DNA from: Clostridiales bacterium CHKCI001
GTDB taxonomy: Bacteria > Bacillota > Clostridia > Lachnospirales > Lachnospiraceae
Assembly (NCBI GenBank): GCA_900045905.1
Contig: FCNS01000038.1
Coordinates: 124,001 to 188,000, forward strand
Direction: 5' to 3'
Length of the DNA: 64,000 bases
Positions 17,094-26,741 of this stretch are shown here, piece by piece. Positions within the stretch are counted from its first letter, which is position 1, and the number at the start of each line of letters is the position of its first letter. The notes under the pieces are model-generated. The model ran no database searches and was not told the DNA's origin. It saw only the letters and a program-made list of their open reading frames with translations. The position numbers and the translations under genes were made by a program.

Positions 17094-20000
17094 ATGTTGA
17101 AAAAGAATAAAACAACGGCCAGAGTGTTAGCGATTTTTTTGAGTGTATGCTCGGTAATTGGATCAGTATCGACGGTTACAGCTGCTCCAATTTTGAATGT
17201 AAAAGAAGGCAAATCTCAAAATTCTGATTCAGCAAAAACGGCAAAAAAGGAGAATGAAGAGGTGAAAAGTGAGTTGTCATATGAAGGATATACCTTAAAG
17301 TGGGAAGATTCCTTTAATGGAGATTCTTTGAATTTAGATGATTGGAATATTGAAACTCATGATCCAGGATGGGTGAATAATGAGTTACAGGAGTATACAA
17401 ATTCTTCTGATAATATCTATGTTAAGGATGGAAAATTAGTATTAAAACCAATTAAAAAAGTAGATAAAAATGGAAAGGTATCGTATACATCTGGAAGAGT
17501 CAATACACAAAACAAACATGATTTTAAGTATGGGATTTTTGAGGCAAGTGCAAAGGTTCCAGAAGGAAAGGGATTTTTACCAGCGTTTTGGATGATGCCT
17601 ACAAATGAAAATTTATATGGCCAATGGCCTAGATGTGGTGAAATTGATATCATGGAAGTACTTGGAGATAAGACAGATACTTCATATGGAACAATTCATT
17701 TTGGTAATCCACATAGTGAACGACAGGGAAACTATACTCTTGATACTGGAAGTTTTTCAGACGAGTACCATAAATTCAGTGTAGAGTGGGAACCAGGAAA
17801 GATTCGTTGGTATGTAGATGGTAAACTGATTCATACAGCAGATGATTGGTATTCTGCAACAGAAGGACAAGGAGAGCTTACGTATCCAGCTCCATTTGAT
17901 CAGCCTTTCTATGTGATTTTAAATCTAGCTGTTGGTGGTAATTGGCCTGGAAATCCAGATGATACAACTGATTTTGAAAATGCAGAATATAGCATTGACT
18001 ATGTAAGAATATATCAGAAAGATAGCTATGATGAAAATGTAGAAAAGCCAGAAAAAGAAGTAATTCTAAGAGATCCAGATGAAAATGGTAATTATATGAT
18101 CAATGGTGACTTTTCTGTTGAGGAGAATTTGTCAGATACAGAAGACTGGATCTTCCTTACTGCTTTGGAGGGAGAGGCAACTGCACAAATCAAAGGGAAA
18201 GAAATTCATATTGATACAATAAATGAGGGAACTGTCGATTATAGTGTGCAGTTAGTGCAACCAAATCTTCCGATGAAAAAGGGCGGAGTATATCAGCTTA
18301 CTTTTGATGCCTATGCGGAGGAAGACAGAACAATGAAGGTAGGGGTTTCGGCACCAGATCGTTCCTATATGCGTTATATGCAGGATACAATCGTAGAGTT
18401 GTCACCAGAAAAGAAGACTTATACATATGAATTTACGATGACAAATGATGATGATGCGAATGGTCGATTAGAATTTAATTTAGGTGCAGCGGGATCGAAA
18501 GCGAGTGTTAAGATCGGAAATGTTTCTTTAAAAAAGATATCTGAGATTGTAATTGAAGATGACAAAAAAAACATACTCGCCGATGGTAATTATGTTTATA
18601 ACGGAAGTTTTCAAGAGGGAAAAAATCGTTTGGGATATTGGGATGTGAAGGAACATAATGGTGCAGAAATTAGTGTAACGAATGAAAATAATATAAGAAA
18701 GTTGAAGATTGTAGCATCAGACAGTGTATCGGCACAAAATCCAGCAGTCATTTCTCAAAGCGAACTGGCCTTAGTGGGCGGAAAGAAATACCAATTAAGT
18801 TTTATGGCAGAAGGAGAGGCTGGAAAAAAAGTTCAAGTAATTGCAGCGGGACAGCCTTTTGAGGCAGAACTTACTGGAGAAGAACAAGTTTATACATATA
18901 AGTTTACTACAGAAGAAAATTTGAAGAATCAAGATATTGTACTACAAGTGAGCGAGCCAGGAATCTTTTATTTGGATGATATCCGTATTGTTGAGGATAG
19001 TTTGATTAAAAATGGAAGCTTTACAGCAGGATTCTCAGGATATGAGTGCTTTGTGGATGGCAGTATTTCCTCTGAAGTTTCCTATGTGGTAGACAGTCTC
19101 AATGAAGACAATGCAGCTGATTTTACAATTGGAAATACTGGTGATGCTGCATGGAAGATTCAGTTGAAGCAAAACAATATAGAGTTGGAGAAAGGACAGT
19201 GGTATCGACTTTCTTTAGATGCTAAGTCAAGTATTCAAAGAAAAATTATGTTTGCACTTCAAAGAGATGGAAGTGTAGATAATAACTGGAATCCTTATTC
19301 TGGAGAAAAGATTATAGATTTAAAAAATGATTATCAGACTTATGACATTGTGTTCCAAATGAAGGACGAAACTGATTTAAAGACGATATTAAGTATTTCT
19401 ATGGGAGCTATTGATGGAATTCAGATTTCACAAAAGCACCGTGTATGTATTGATAATATTAAACTGGAAAAAATTGAAGCACCTGTGCCAAAAGAATTAT
19501 CTGTAAGTTATTCTGCGCATGTGCAGGATATTGGTTGGCAGGATTTTGTAGTAGATGGTGAATTAGCAGGAACAAAGGGAAAATCAAAACGCTTAGAGGC
19601 AGTTCGTATTCGTTTGGAGAATAATTCATTAAAGGGTAGTATTACATATCGTACTCATGTACAGGATATTGGTTGGCAGGATTTTGTTTTTGAGGATGAA
19701 ATAGCAGGAACAAAGGGAAAATCAAAACGCTTAGAGGCAATCGAAATAAATTTGACAGAAGAAGTAGCTGAGCAATATGATATTTATTATCGTACCCATG
19801 TACAGAATTATGGCTGGCTTGGTTGGGCAAAAAATGGAGAAAAATCAGGAAGTCAGGGATATGGACTTCGTATGGAGGGAATACAAATCCAGCTTGTAAA
19901 GAAAGGGGAAAATGGTCCAGAAAGCACGAAGGAAGCATTTATAAAGGCAGGAAATAAAAAGCCGAATCCAAAACTTTCCTATACAGCGCATGTGCAAAAT

Positions 20001-20420
20001 ATTGGTTGGCAGTCAGAGGTAACAAATGGTCAATTATGCGGAACAAAGGGAAAATCGTTACGTATGGAAGCGTTGAAGGTGAATTTGGATACGGATGGAA
20101 TTAAGGGAGGAATCCGTTATGCTGCACATGTGCAAAATATTGGTTGGCAGGATTTTGTAGAATCAGGACAATTGGCAGGAACAAAAGGAAAATCGTTACG
20201 TATGGAAGCAATCAAGGTAGAGATAACCGAACATATGGCAGAGCGTTACGATATCTATTATCGTACCCATGTACAAAACTATGGCTGGCTTGGTTGGGCA
20301 AAGAATGGAGAAATTGCTGGAAGTATAGGACGTGGTCTTCGCATGGAAGCAGTAGAAATTCAATTAGTAGAAAAAGGACAGAAGGCTCCAGAAAGTACAA
20401 AGGAACCATCTATAAGATAA
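17094..20420 (+). CDS. Secreted GH16 laminarinase with CBM4/9-like modules and six ChW repeats
   Basis: 1108 residues. Signal peptide about 1-31; GH16 domain about 62-317 with catalytic E183 and E188 in EIDIME, typical of endo-beta-1,3-glucanases. Then three beta-sandwich modules of CBM4/9 type, each opening with a NGDF/NGSF motif (about 336-480, 500-630, 640-790), and six ChW repeats (about 803-1090) with HVQ-IGW or HVQNYGW motifs. ChW repeats occur on exported clostridial proteins and are linked to surface attachment or polymer binding. It is the extracellular step of the locus; two phosphorylases follow. Substrate inferred from the GH16 type and its neighbours. Confidence 0.93.
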   Translation: MLKKNKTTARVLAIFLSVCSVIGSVSTVTAAPILNVKEGKSQNSDSAKTAKKENEEVKSELSYEGYTLKWEDSFNGDSLNLDDWNIETHDPGWVNNELQEYTNSSDNIYVKDGKLVLKPIKKVDKNGKVSYTSGRVNTQNKHDFKYGIFEASAKVPEGKGFLPAFWMMPTNENLYGQWPRCGEIDIMEVLGDKTDTSYGTIHFGNPHSERQGNYTLDTGSFSDEYHKFSVEWEPGKIRWYVDGKLIHTADDWYSATEGQGELTYPAPFDQPFYVILNLAVGGNWPGNPDDTTDFENAEYSIDYVRIYQKDSYDENVEKPEKEVILRDPDENGNYMINGDFSVEENLSDTEDWIFLTALEGEATAQIKGKEIHIDTINEGTVDYSVQLVQPNLPMKKGGVYQLTFDAYAEEDRTMKVGVSAPDRSYMRYMQDTIVELSPEKKTYTYEFTMTNDDDANGRLEFNLGAAGSKASVKIGNVSLKKISEIVIEDDKKNILADGNYVYNGSFQEGKNRLGYWDVKEHNGAEISVTNENNIRKLKIVASDSVSAQNPAVISQSELALVGGKKYQLSFMAEGEAGKKVQVIAAGQPFEAELTGEEQVYTYKFTTEENLKNQDIVLQVSEPGIFYLDDIRIVEDSLIKNGSFTAGFSGYECFVDGSISSEVSYVVDSLNEDNAADFTIGNTGDAAWKIQLKQNNIELEKGQWYRLSLDAKSSIQRKIMFALQRDGSVDNNWNPYSGEKIIDLKNDYQTYDIVFQMKDETDLKTILSISMGAIDGIQISQKHRVCIDNIKLEKIEAPVPKELSVSYSAHVQDIGWQDFVVDGELAGTKGKSKRLEAVRIRLENNSLKGSITYRTHVQDIGWQDFVFEDEIAGTKGKSKRLEAIEINLTEEVAEQYDIYYRTHVQNYGWLGWAKNGEKSGSQGYGLRMEGIQIQLVKKGENGPESTKEAFIKAGNKKPNPKLSYTAHVQNIGWQSEVTNGQLCGTKGKSLRMEALKVNLDTDGIKGGIRYAAHVQNIGWQDFVESGQLAGTKGKSLRMEAIKVEITEHMAERYDIYYRTHVQNYGWLGWAKNGEIAGSIGRGLRMEAVEIQLVEKGQKAPESTKEPSIR
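19498..20385 (+). repeat. Tandem ChW-repeat coding units, two triplets
   Basis: Six units of about 40 codons lie in the 3' end of the GH16 gene. Units 1-3 (from about 19498) and 4-6 (from about 19975) form two similar triplets: two HVQ-IGWQ units followed by one HVQNYGWLGWAKNGE unit. The DNA is also similar, which suggests duplication of a three-unit block. The linker GENGPESTKE/GQKAPESTKE closes each triplet. Confidence 0.85.
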
Positions 20421-20431
20421 GAACTAAGAAC

Positions 20432-20469
20432 TCTCCCGCAAAACAGTTGTAGAATGCTTTTGCGGGAGA
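20432..20469 (+). other. Perfect hairpin between the GH16 and first GH94 genes
   Basis: TCTCCCGCAAAA (20432-20443) pairs perfectly with TTTTGCGGGAGA (20458-20469), 12 bp around a 14-base loop. There is no T tract after it, and the GH94 start codon is only 21 bases away. It is better explained as an RNA stability or processing element that sets the ratio of secreted to cytosolic enzyme than as a terminator. Confidence 0.6.
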
Positions 20470-20490
20470 ATATAATGAGGAGGTCAGTCT

Positions 20491-23202
20491 ATGAGAAAAA
20501 TACAGTTTATGGATCAAGATGGAACATTTTCCATTCAAAATCCAGAGAATTACAGCTATCTTTACTTTCCAATTGCAGGAGAAATGGGATTAAAAAGCTC
20601 TTTGACACCGAATCTAGGCGGTGACAGTAAAGTGGATCAAGAATCCTTTTTATTAGAACCAGTAAGTTCAGAAAATCTACATAACAATCGTTCTACGAGA
20701 AATTTCTGGTGTAGTGTAGACGGAGTTGGATGCTGGTCAGCAACAGGGGCATCTGCAGAAGAAGAAAATAAAAAATTTACAAAAGAGCAGGATTCCAGTA
20801 CATTGACTGCTGGTCTTATGTGGCAGACAATGAAAAGAAGCTCCTTAAAATATCAATTGGAAGCAGAGATTACTTCCTTTGTTCTTGTAAATGAGAATGT
20901 AGAAATAATGAAAGTAAAAATCTGCAATAAAGCAAAGGTGGAGCAAAAAATTACACCAATTGCGGCGATTCCAATTTATGGAAGAAGTGCAGATAATATT
21001 AGGGATCATAGAAATGTTACTTCTATGCTTCACAGAATTCATACACAAGAGTCAGGTGTCTTAGTAAAGCCAACGATGTCATTTGATGAAAAAGGACACC
21101 GAATTAATCATCTCATATATTATGTGGCAGGGCAAGAAGGAAATGGAGAAAAGCCAGAATCATTTTATCCTACTGTAGATTCTTTTATTGGAGAAGGAGG
21201 AAGCTTCACGCATCCACAGGCAGTTTATAAAGATAAAATTGGAATGCCATTTGGAACTCAGATTGATGGAAAAGAAGCAATGGGGGGAATTCGTTTTAAA
21301 ACAATAGTGCTTAAATCGAATGAAACTGCAGAATACAATATTTTTATTGGAATTACGGATCAGGAAAACAAAATAGAAAAGATTTTGCTCAAATATCATT
21401 CATCACAAAAAATACAGCAGGCTTTTCAATCAGTCAAAGAATACTGGCAGCAAAAAGTAAATGTTAGATATCATACGGGAAATCAAGATTTTGATTTCTT
21501 GATGCGTTGGATTAGCTTTCAGCCATTTTTAAGACGAATTTATGGATGTTCTTTTTTACCACATCATGATTATGGAAGAGGGGGAAGAGGATGGAGAGAC
21601 TTATGGCAAGATTGTCTTTCCCTGTTACTAATGGATCCAAGTGGTGTACGCCAGATGATTGTGGGAAATTATGGTGGAGTACGAATAGATGGAACAAATG
21701 CGACAATTATTGGCCATAAACAGGGAGAATTTGTCTCAGATCGAAATGGTATCAGTCGTGTTTGGATGGATCATGGTGTTTGGCCATTTATGACAACAAA
21801 ACTCTATATAGATCAGACTGGTGATATTCAAGTTTTAATGGAAAAAGTGACCTATTTTAAAGATGCCCAGTCACAGAGAGGAATGGATATTGATTGTGCT
21901 TGGAATAATGAGTACGGAATGCAGCAGAGAACAAAGAATGGAAATATATATAACGGAACAATTCTTGAACATATTTTATTGGAACACTTATGTGCATTTT
22001 ATGAGGTAGGAGAACATAATGAGATTCGTCTCAGAGGGGCAGATTGGAACGATGCACTGGATATGGCAGAAGAATATGGCGAAAGTGTTGCTTTTACCTG
22101 TGCATATGCAGGAAATATGAAACAGATTGCAGATTGTCTGCGCATTCTGAAAGATAAAACATGCTGTAAAGATATTGAGCTATTAGAAGAAATAAGTATT
22201 TTACTACAGGATGATGAAGAAATCTATAAAAGTATAGAAAAGAAACAAAAAATATTAACCGAATATTTGTATTCATGCAGGCATAATGTCAGAGGAAAAA
22301 CGATCTTTGTACCGATTGATGACCTAATTAAAAATCTGGAGCAAAAATCGAATTGGATGATGCAACATATTCGCAAACAAGAATGGATTAGTACGACAGA
22401 AGATGAAGGATGGTTTAATAGTTATTATGACAATCATAAAAATGCTGTAGAAGGCGTTTTTGGGGATCAGGTTCGAATGATGTTAACTGGACAGGTATTT
22501 GCCATAATGAGCAAAACGGCAACACAGGATCAGACAAAACAGATTTGTAAGAGTGCGGATCATTATTTATATAATGCAGCGATTGGAGGATATCGTCTGA
22601 ATACCAACTTTAAAGAACTTAAATTTGATATGGGAAGAATGTTTGGATTTGCCTATGGAGAGAAGGAAAACGGAGCAGTATTTTCTCATATGACAGTTAT
22701 GTATGCAAATGCTCTTTATAAAAGAGATTTTGTAAAAGAAGGGTATCGGGCATTAAAGGCACTGGCAGATACAGCGCTTGACTTTGATACTAGTAAAATC
22801 TATCCTGGTATTCCAGAATACTTCAATGGTGAAGGACGAGGAATGTATCATTATCTGACAGGTGCGGCTAGTTGGTATATGATGACTATGATTACAGAAG
22901 TATTTGGAATTCATGGCGAAACAGGAGATCTTGTAATAAAGCCAAAATTAGTGAAGGAACAGTTTGATGAAAATAATCAGGCGATGATTCAATTATATTT
23001 TGGAGGGAAAGAGTTTAAAATTACTTTCCAAAATCCAAGTGGATTGGAGTTTGGGGAATATAAAGTAAGCCAGGCAAATTGTGATGGAATACCATTACAA
23101 ATTTTGGATGGTGTACAAGCTGTTATCAATTATATAGATTTAAGTGCTATGGGAAAAGGGATACATGAAATTACAGTAGATCTTGCGTCTAATTGTACAT
23201 AA
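20491..23202 (+). CDS. GH94 phosphorylase, probably laminaribiose phosphorylase
   Basis: 903-residue cytosolic enzyme with no signal peptide. GH94 enzymes break beta-glucosidic bonds with phosphate, giving glucose-1-phosphate and saving ATP. The catalytic acid is seen as D518 in GADWNDALD, and the phosphate-site region as LPHHDYGRGGRGWRDLWQD. It is longer than cellobiose phosphorylases (~810 residues) and differs from the next gene. Since it is next to a GH16 laminarinase, beta-1,3-linked laminaribiose or short oligomers are the likely substrate; this is inference. Ribosome site GAGGAGGTC. Second gene of the operon. Confidence 0.85.
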   Translation: MRKIQFMDQDGTFSIQNPENYSYLYFPIAGEMGLKSSLTPNLGGDSKVDQESFLLEPVSSENLHNNRSTRNFWCSVDGVGCWSATGASAEEENKKFTKEQDSSTLTAGLMWQTMKRSSLKYQLEAEITSFVLVNENVEIMKVKICNKAKVEQKITPIAAIPIYGRSADNIRDHRNVTSMLHRIHTQESGVLVKPTMSFDEKGHRINHLIYYVAGQEGNGEKPESFYPTVDSFIGEGGSFTHPQAVYKDKIGMPFGTQIDGKEAMGGIRFKTIVLKSNETAEYNIFIGITDQENKIEKILLKYHSSQKIQQAFQSVKEYWQQKVNVRYHTGNQDFDFLMRWISFQPFLRRIYGCSFLPHHDYGRGGRGWRDLWQDCLSLLLMDPSGVRQMIVGNYGGVRIDGTNATIIGHKQGEFVSDRNGISRVWMDHGVWPFMTTKLYIDQTGDIQVLMEKVTYFKDAQSQRGMDIDCAWNNEYGMQQRTKNGNIYNGTILEHILLEHLCAFYEVGEHNEIRLRGADWNDALDMAEEYGESVAFTCAYAGNMKQIADCLRILKDKTCCKDIELLEEISILLQDDEEIYKSIEKKQKILTEYLYSCRHNVRGKTIFVPIDDLIKNLEQKSNWMMQHIRKQEWISTTEDEGWFNSYYDNHKNAVEGVFGDQVRMMLTGQVFAIMSKTATQDQTKQICKSADHYLYNAAIGGYRLNTNFKELKFDMGRMFGFAYGEKENGAVFSHMTVMYANALYKRDFVKEGYRALKALADTALDFDTSKIYPGIPEYFNGEGRGMYHYLTGAASWYMMTMITEVFGIHGETGDLVIKPKLVKEQFDENNQAMIQLYFGGKEFKITFQNPSGLEFGEYKVSQANCDGIPLQILDGVQAVINYIDLSAMGKGIHEITVDLASNCT

Positions 23203-23229
23203 AAAATAGAGATAGAGAGGAATAAATGT

Positions 23230-25644
23230 ATGAAGTTTGGATATTTTGATGATGAAAATCGGGAATATGTCATTACTAGACCAGATACGCCAGCTCCTTG
23301 GGCAAATTATCTTGGCTCTCCAGAGTACGGTGCAATTATATCGAATAATGCGGGAGGATATAGCTTTGCTAAATCGGGTGCAAATGGTCGAATCCTACGT
23401 TATATTTTTAATAATTTTGATCAACCAGGGCGCTATATTTATATTCGTGACAATGATAAGAATGATTATTGGTCCGCTTCTTGGCAGCCAGTTGGGAAGG
23501 ATCTTGAAGTGTATAAAAGTGAATGTCGCCATGGAATCGCATATACAAAAATGATTGCAGATTATAGCGATATTCATTCGGAAGTATTATACTATGTTCC
23601 TCTAGAAAAGTCATATGAAGTTTGGGCTGTGAAAATAACAAATTGTTCGGATGAGATAAGAAATTTAAGTATTACGGGATATGCAGAATTTACAAATAAT
23701 AATAATTATGAGCAGGATCAAGTTAATTTACAGTATTCACAATTTATTACGAGAACATCTTTTTATGGCGATAGAATTTGTCAGGCAATTCATGGAAACT
23801 TAGATGGAATAAAGGATGGAGAAGACGTAGATAATAAAATTGTTGTAGAACGTTTTTTTGGTCTGGCTGGAGCAGAAGTATCCTCTTATTGTGGAAACAG
23901 AGAAGATTTTCTTGGTCGTTATCATAATTACGGAAACCCAATTGGAGTAATCAGAGGAGATCTTGGGAATACACTGAACTATAATGAAAATGGATGTGGT
24001 ACGCTTTGTTCAACAATTTCATTGAAAGCAGGGGAAAGCAAATACTTGACTTTTATTTTAGGAATGAAACCAAACGCTGAAGCAGAGGAAATTTTAAAAC
24101 AGTATAAGAATTCGGAACAAGTTTGCAAAAATGAGTGGAAAGAATTAGTTTCTTATTGGAATGAAAAACTTTCTCATTTCCAAGTAAAAACGCCGAGCAA
24201 AGAATTTGACACCATGATTAACACATGGAATGCATATAATTGCTTTATGACATTTATTTGGTCACGTGCAGCTTCCTTTATTTACTGTGGTCTCCGTAAT
24301 GGATATGGGTATCGGGATACGGTACAAGATATTCAGGGAATTATTCATCTGGCACCAGAAATGGCGTTGGAGAAAATCCGTTTTATGCTTTCAGCACAAG
24401 TAGATCATGGCGGAGGGTTACCACTTGTGAAATTTACTCATAATCCAGGAAATGAAAACACTCCAGAGGATCCTTCCTATGTAGAGGAGACAGGACATCC
24501 AGAATATCGAGCAGATGATGCCTTATGGTTATTCCCAACGATTTATAAATATATTTCTGAATCAGGAAATCTTTCCTTTATTGATGAGGTGATCCCGTTT
24601 GCAAATAAGGATGAAGGCAGTGTATATGAACATTTAAAGCGAGCGATTGATTTTTCAATGAATCATCTGGGACCACATGGTATGCCAGCAGGATTATACG
24701 CTGACTGGAATGACTGTTTAAGACTTGGAAAATATGGTGAATCTTCCTTTGTATCAATGCAGTTTTATCTTGCAATGACAATTATGAGAAAATTTGCAGA
24801 ATATAAAAAGGATCAGATCTATATCAATTATCTTGATGAAAACCAGAAGAAACTGGGAGAAATAATGAATAAATTGTGTTGGAATGAAGATCGATTCATT
24901 CGTGGATTTACAGAAAAAGGAGAGATAATTGGAAAACGTACAGATCCAGAGGCAAATATATGGTTGAATCCACAAAGCTGGGCAGTAATTAGTGGTCTTG
25001 CTACTGAACAGCAGGCAGATAAAATACTTGATACAGTATATGAACGGTTAAATACAAAATATGGAGCAATTTTAATGGATCCTCCTTATCATATGCATGC
25101 ATTTGATGGAGCACTTGCGGTGATTTATAATGCGGGAACAAAAGAAAATTCAGGTATTTTCTCACAGTCACAAGGATGGATTATTCTTGCAGAGGCGTTA
25201 CGTGGGCATGGTGAGCGTGCATTTACCTACTTTATGGAAAATGCACCAGCAGCACAGAATGATTGTGCGGAAATTCGTAAACTGGAGCCATATTGTTATG
25301 GGCAGTTTACAGAAGGAAAAGATAGTCCTCATTTTGGACGTTCACATGTGCATTGGCTTACTGGAACAGCATCTACAATTATGGTAGGTTGCGTAGAAGG
25401 AATCCTCGGTATGCGTCCTGATTTTTATGGAATTAGAATTGAACCATCTATTCCAAAAGAATGGAATTATGTTGAGATAGATAAAGACTTCCGAGGAAAT
25501 CATTTACATATTATCATTCGCAATCCAGCACATGCAGAATGCGGATATAAAAAGATGATTGTAAACGGAATAGAAATGGAAGAAAATTATATTCCAGTAG
25601 ATTGCATGACAGAACAGACAGAAGTTGAGTTAATTATATCATAA
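23230..25644 (+). CDS. GH94 phosphorylase, probable cellobiose phosphorylase
   Basis: 804 residues, the usual length of cellobiose phosphorylase. The N-terminus MKFGYFDDENREYVITRPDTPAPW is very typical, and the catalytic acid is D492 in YADWNDCLRLG; the active-site loop GYRDTVQD is also present. It would convert cellobiose and phosphate into glucose-1-phosphate and glucose in the cytosol. It follows the first GH94 gene by 27 bases with a GAGAGGAA site, so the pair would let the cell use mixed-linkage beta-1,3/1,4-glucan products. Some relatives act on other glucosides, so the exact substrate is not certain. Confidence 0.9.
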   Translation: MKFGYFDDENREYVITRPDTPAPWANYLGSPEYGAIISNNAGGYSFAKSGANGRILRYIFNNFDQPGRYIYIRDNDKNDYWSASWQPVGKDLEVYKSECRHGIAYTKMIADYSDIHSEVLYYVPLEKSYEVWAVKITNCSDEIRNLSITGYAEFTNNNNYEQDQVNLQYSQFITRTSFYGDRICQAIHGNLDGIKDGEDVDNKIVVERFFGLAGAEVSSYCGNREDFLGRYHNYGNPIGVIRGDLGNTLNYNENGCGTLCSTISLKAGESKYLTFILGMKPNAEAEEILKQYKNSEQVCKNEWKELVSYWNEKLSHFQVKTPSKEFDTMINTWNAYNCFMTFIWSRAASFIYCGLRNGYGYRDTVQDIQGIIHLAPEMALEKIRFMLSAQVDHGGGLPLVKFTHNPGNENTPEDPSYVEETGHPEYRADDALWLFPTIYKYISESGNLSFIDEVIPFANKDEGSVYEHLKRAIDFSMNHLGPHGMPAGLYADWNDCLRLGKYGESSFVSMQFYLAMTIMRKFAEYKKDQIYINYLDENQKKLGEIMNKLCWNEDRFIRGFTEKGEIIGKRTDPEANIWLNPQSWAVISGLATEQQADKILDTVYERLNTKYGAILMDPPYHMHAFDGALAVIYNAGTKENSGIFSQSQGWIILAEALRGHGERAFTYFMENAPAAQNDCAEIRKLEPYCYGQFTEGKDSPHFGRSHVHWLTGTASTIMVGCVEGILGMRPDFYGIRIEPSIPKEWNYVEIDKDFRGNHLHIIIRNPAHAECGYKKMIVNGIEMEENYIPVDCMTEQTEVELIIS

Positions 25645-25707
25645 TATTATTGCTAAACAACAATAAAAAATAAGAGAAGACAAAAGTAATAAATGGATCC
25701 CTAATTA

Positions 25708-25767
25708 ATATGTCCCTTTCTAAGCAGACGAGTTAAATGATAGAACTGGTTACTTAGGAGGGACATA
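25708..25767. repeat. Imperfect inverted repeat enclosing a ribosome site
   Basis: ATATGTCCCTTTCTAAG (25708-25724) pairs with CTTAGGAGGGACATAT (25752-25767). The right arm contains AGGAGGGA and is followed by an ATG (25771) with a 21-codon frame, MSIIKRLNFGSIDVIVPAFQG. Hairpins that hide the ribosome site are typical of some insertion-sequence left ends; this is likely a fragment of one. Confidence 0.45.
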
Positions 25768-25899
25768 TTTATGTCTATTATAAAAAGATTAAATTTTGGA
25801 AGTATTGATGTTATAGTTCCTGCCTTTCAGGGTTGAATGGTAAAAAATGGGGGCTATAGGGAAATTAATAAATTTTAGTCTTTCTGATGCCCAATCGAG

Positions 25900-25959
25900 A
25901 AATCCCTATAGGAATCAGATGTGGAAAACAATTCTACAGATTCTTATAGGGATTTTTTT
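25900..25959 (+). terminator. Strong terminator downstream of the GH94 genes
   Basis: AAATCCCTATAGGAATC (25900-25916) pairs with GATTCTTATAGGGATTT (25939-25955), 16 of 17 positions, followed by T4. A second CTATAGGGAAATT stretch at about 25855-25867 could pair with the 5' arm instead and prevent the terminator from forming, an attenuator-like arrangement. Confidence 0.75.
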
Positions 25960-26029
25960 GAATAGGAATCCATAAAAAACACTTTTTCTTTTATGCTATT
26001 TTTTCTCTGCTATCTTTGTGTATTTTTCA

Positions 26030-26180
26030 ACTTCCCATGTACAAAACGATAATATTTATTGAAATTTAGATTGATCCCATACAAAACGAACTCTTTATAA
26101 AGTTCTTTACAACAACGATAATGAAAGCTGCTTCCGGCTCTTCCCATTTCTGATTGATTTTCATGATTGAGATGGTATAA
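26030..26180 (-). pseudogene. Unassigned coding remnant
   Basis: A minus-strand stretch of about 50 codons without stops reads NHENQSEMGRAGS, then FHYRCCKELYKEFVLYG and NKYYRFVHGKLK. It has the look of a transposase or other protein tail but has no start and no matching upstream part. I cannot assign a family. Confidence 0.3.
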
Positions 26181-26241
26181 TAAAATTGTAGCATCAAACT
26201 AGAAATAAATAATATATTTGTAGAAAAAGAGATAGTTACTT

Positions 26242-26551
26242 ATGGTCAATACAAATAAAAAGTATGAACCAAAATTCAAAAGAAAAATAGCACGTCTTTA
26301 TCTGGAAAGCGGAAGAATTATTGAGAGTATTAACGAAAAATACCATCTAGGTGACGGTACTGTGTGTATCTGAGAACGCAAGTATCCGGAAGAATGCGCA
26401 AATATCACATCAGCAAAAGAAGAATTAGATACACTGGCAGAAATCAGACAACTAAAAAAGAACTGGAGGAATTAAAAAAGGAAAATCAATTCTTAAAAAA
26501 AGTTGCCACATTTTTCGCAAAGGTACTCGATTCGATCAATATCCATTTATA
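26242..26551 (+). pseudogene. Broken IS3-family orfA
   Basis: From ATG 26242 the frame reads MVNTNKKYEPKFKRKIARLYLESGR, an orfA-type helix-turn-helix protein, but it hits a stop near 26371 and needs a frame change to reach the leucine-zipper part LKKELEELKKENQFLKKVATFFAK ending at 26551 (written here in pieces of one motif). No orfB follows. It differs in sequence from the IS3 element at 40164, so it is another insertion. Confidence 0.7.
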
Positions 26552-26741
26552 GAATAACATCATAATGGATTTGGTGTCCGCTAGCGCTTAAGACGTTTCA
26601 AGCTATGCTCAAATGGTTATTACAATTTTTGAAAGCATAGAGATGAAAGAAGAATCTCTTCTTCTGTTATCTATTAAGTATAAAATTATTAACCATGTAG
26701 TATTGATTGACTACACTATTATTATACTAGGGAGTGGATTT

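Noticed and set aside
19498-20385. Repeats as a CRISPR or minisatellite
   Set aside because: They encode in-frame ChW protein repeats with conserved Trp/Gly positions, so they are protein modules.
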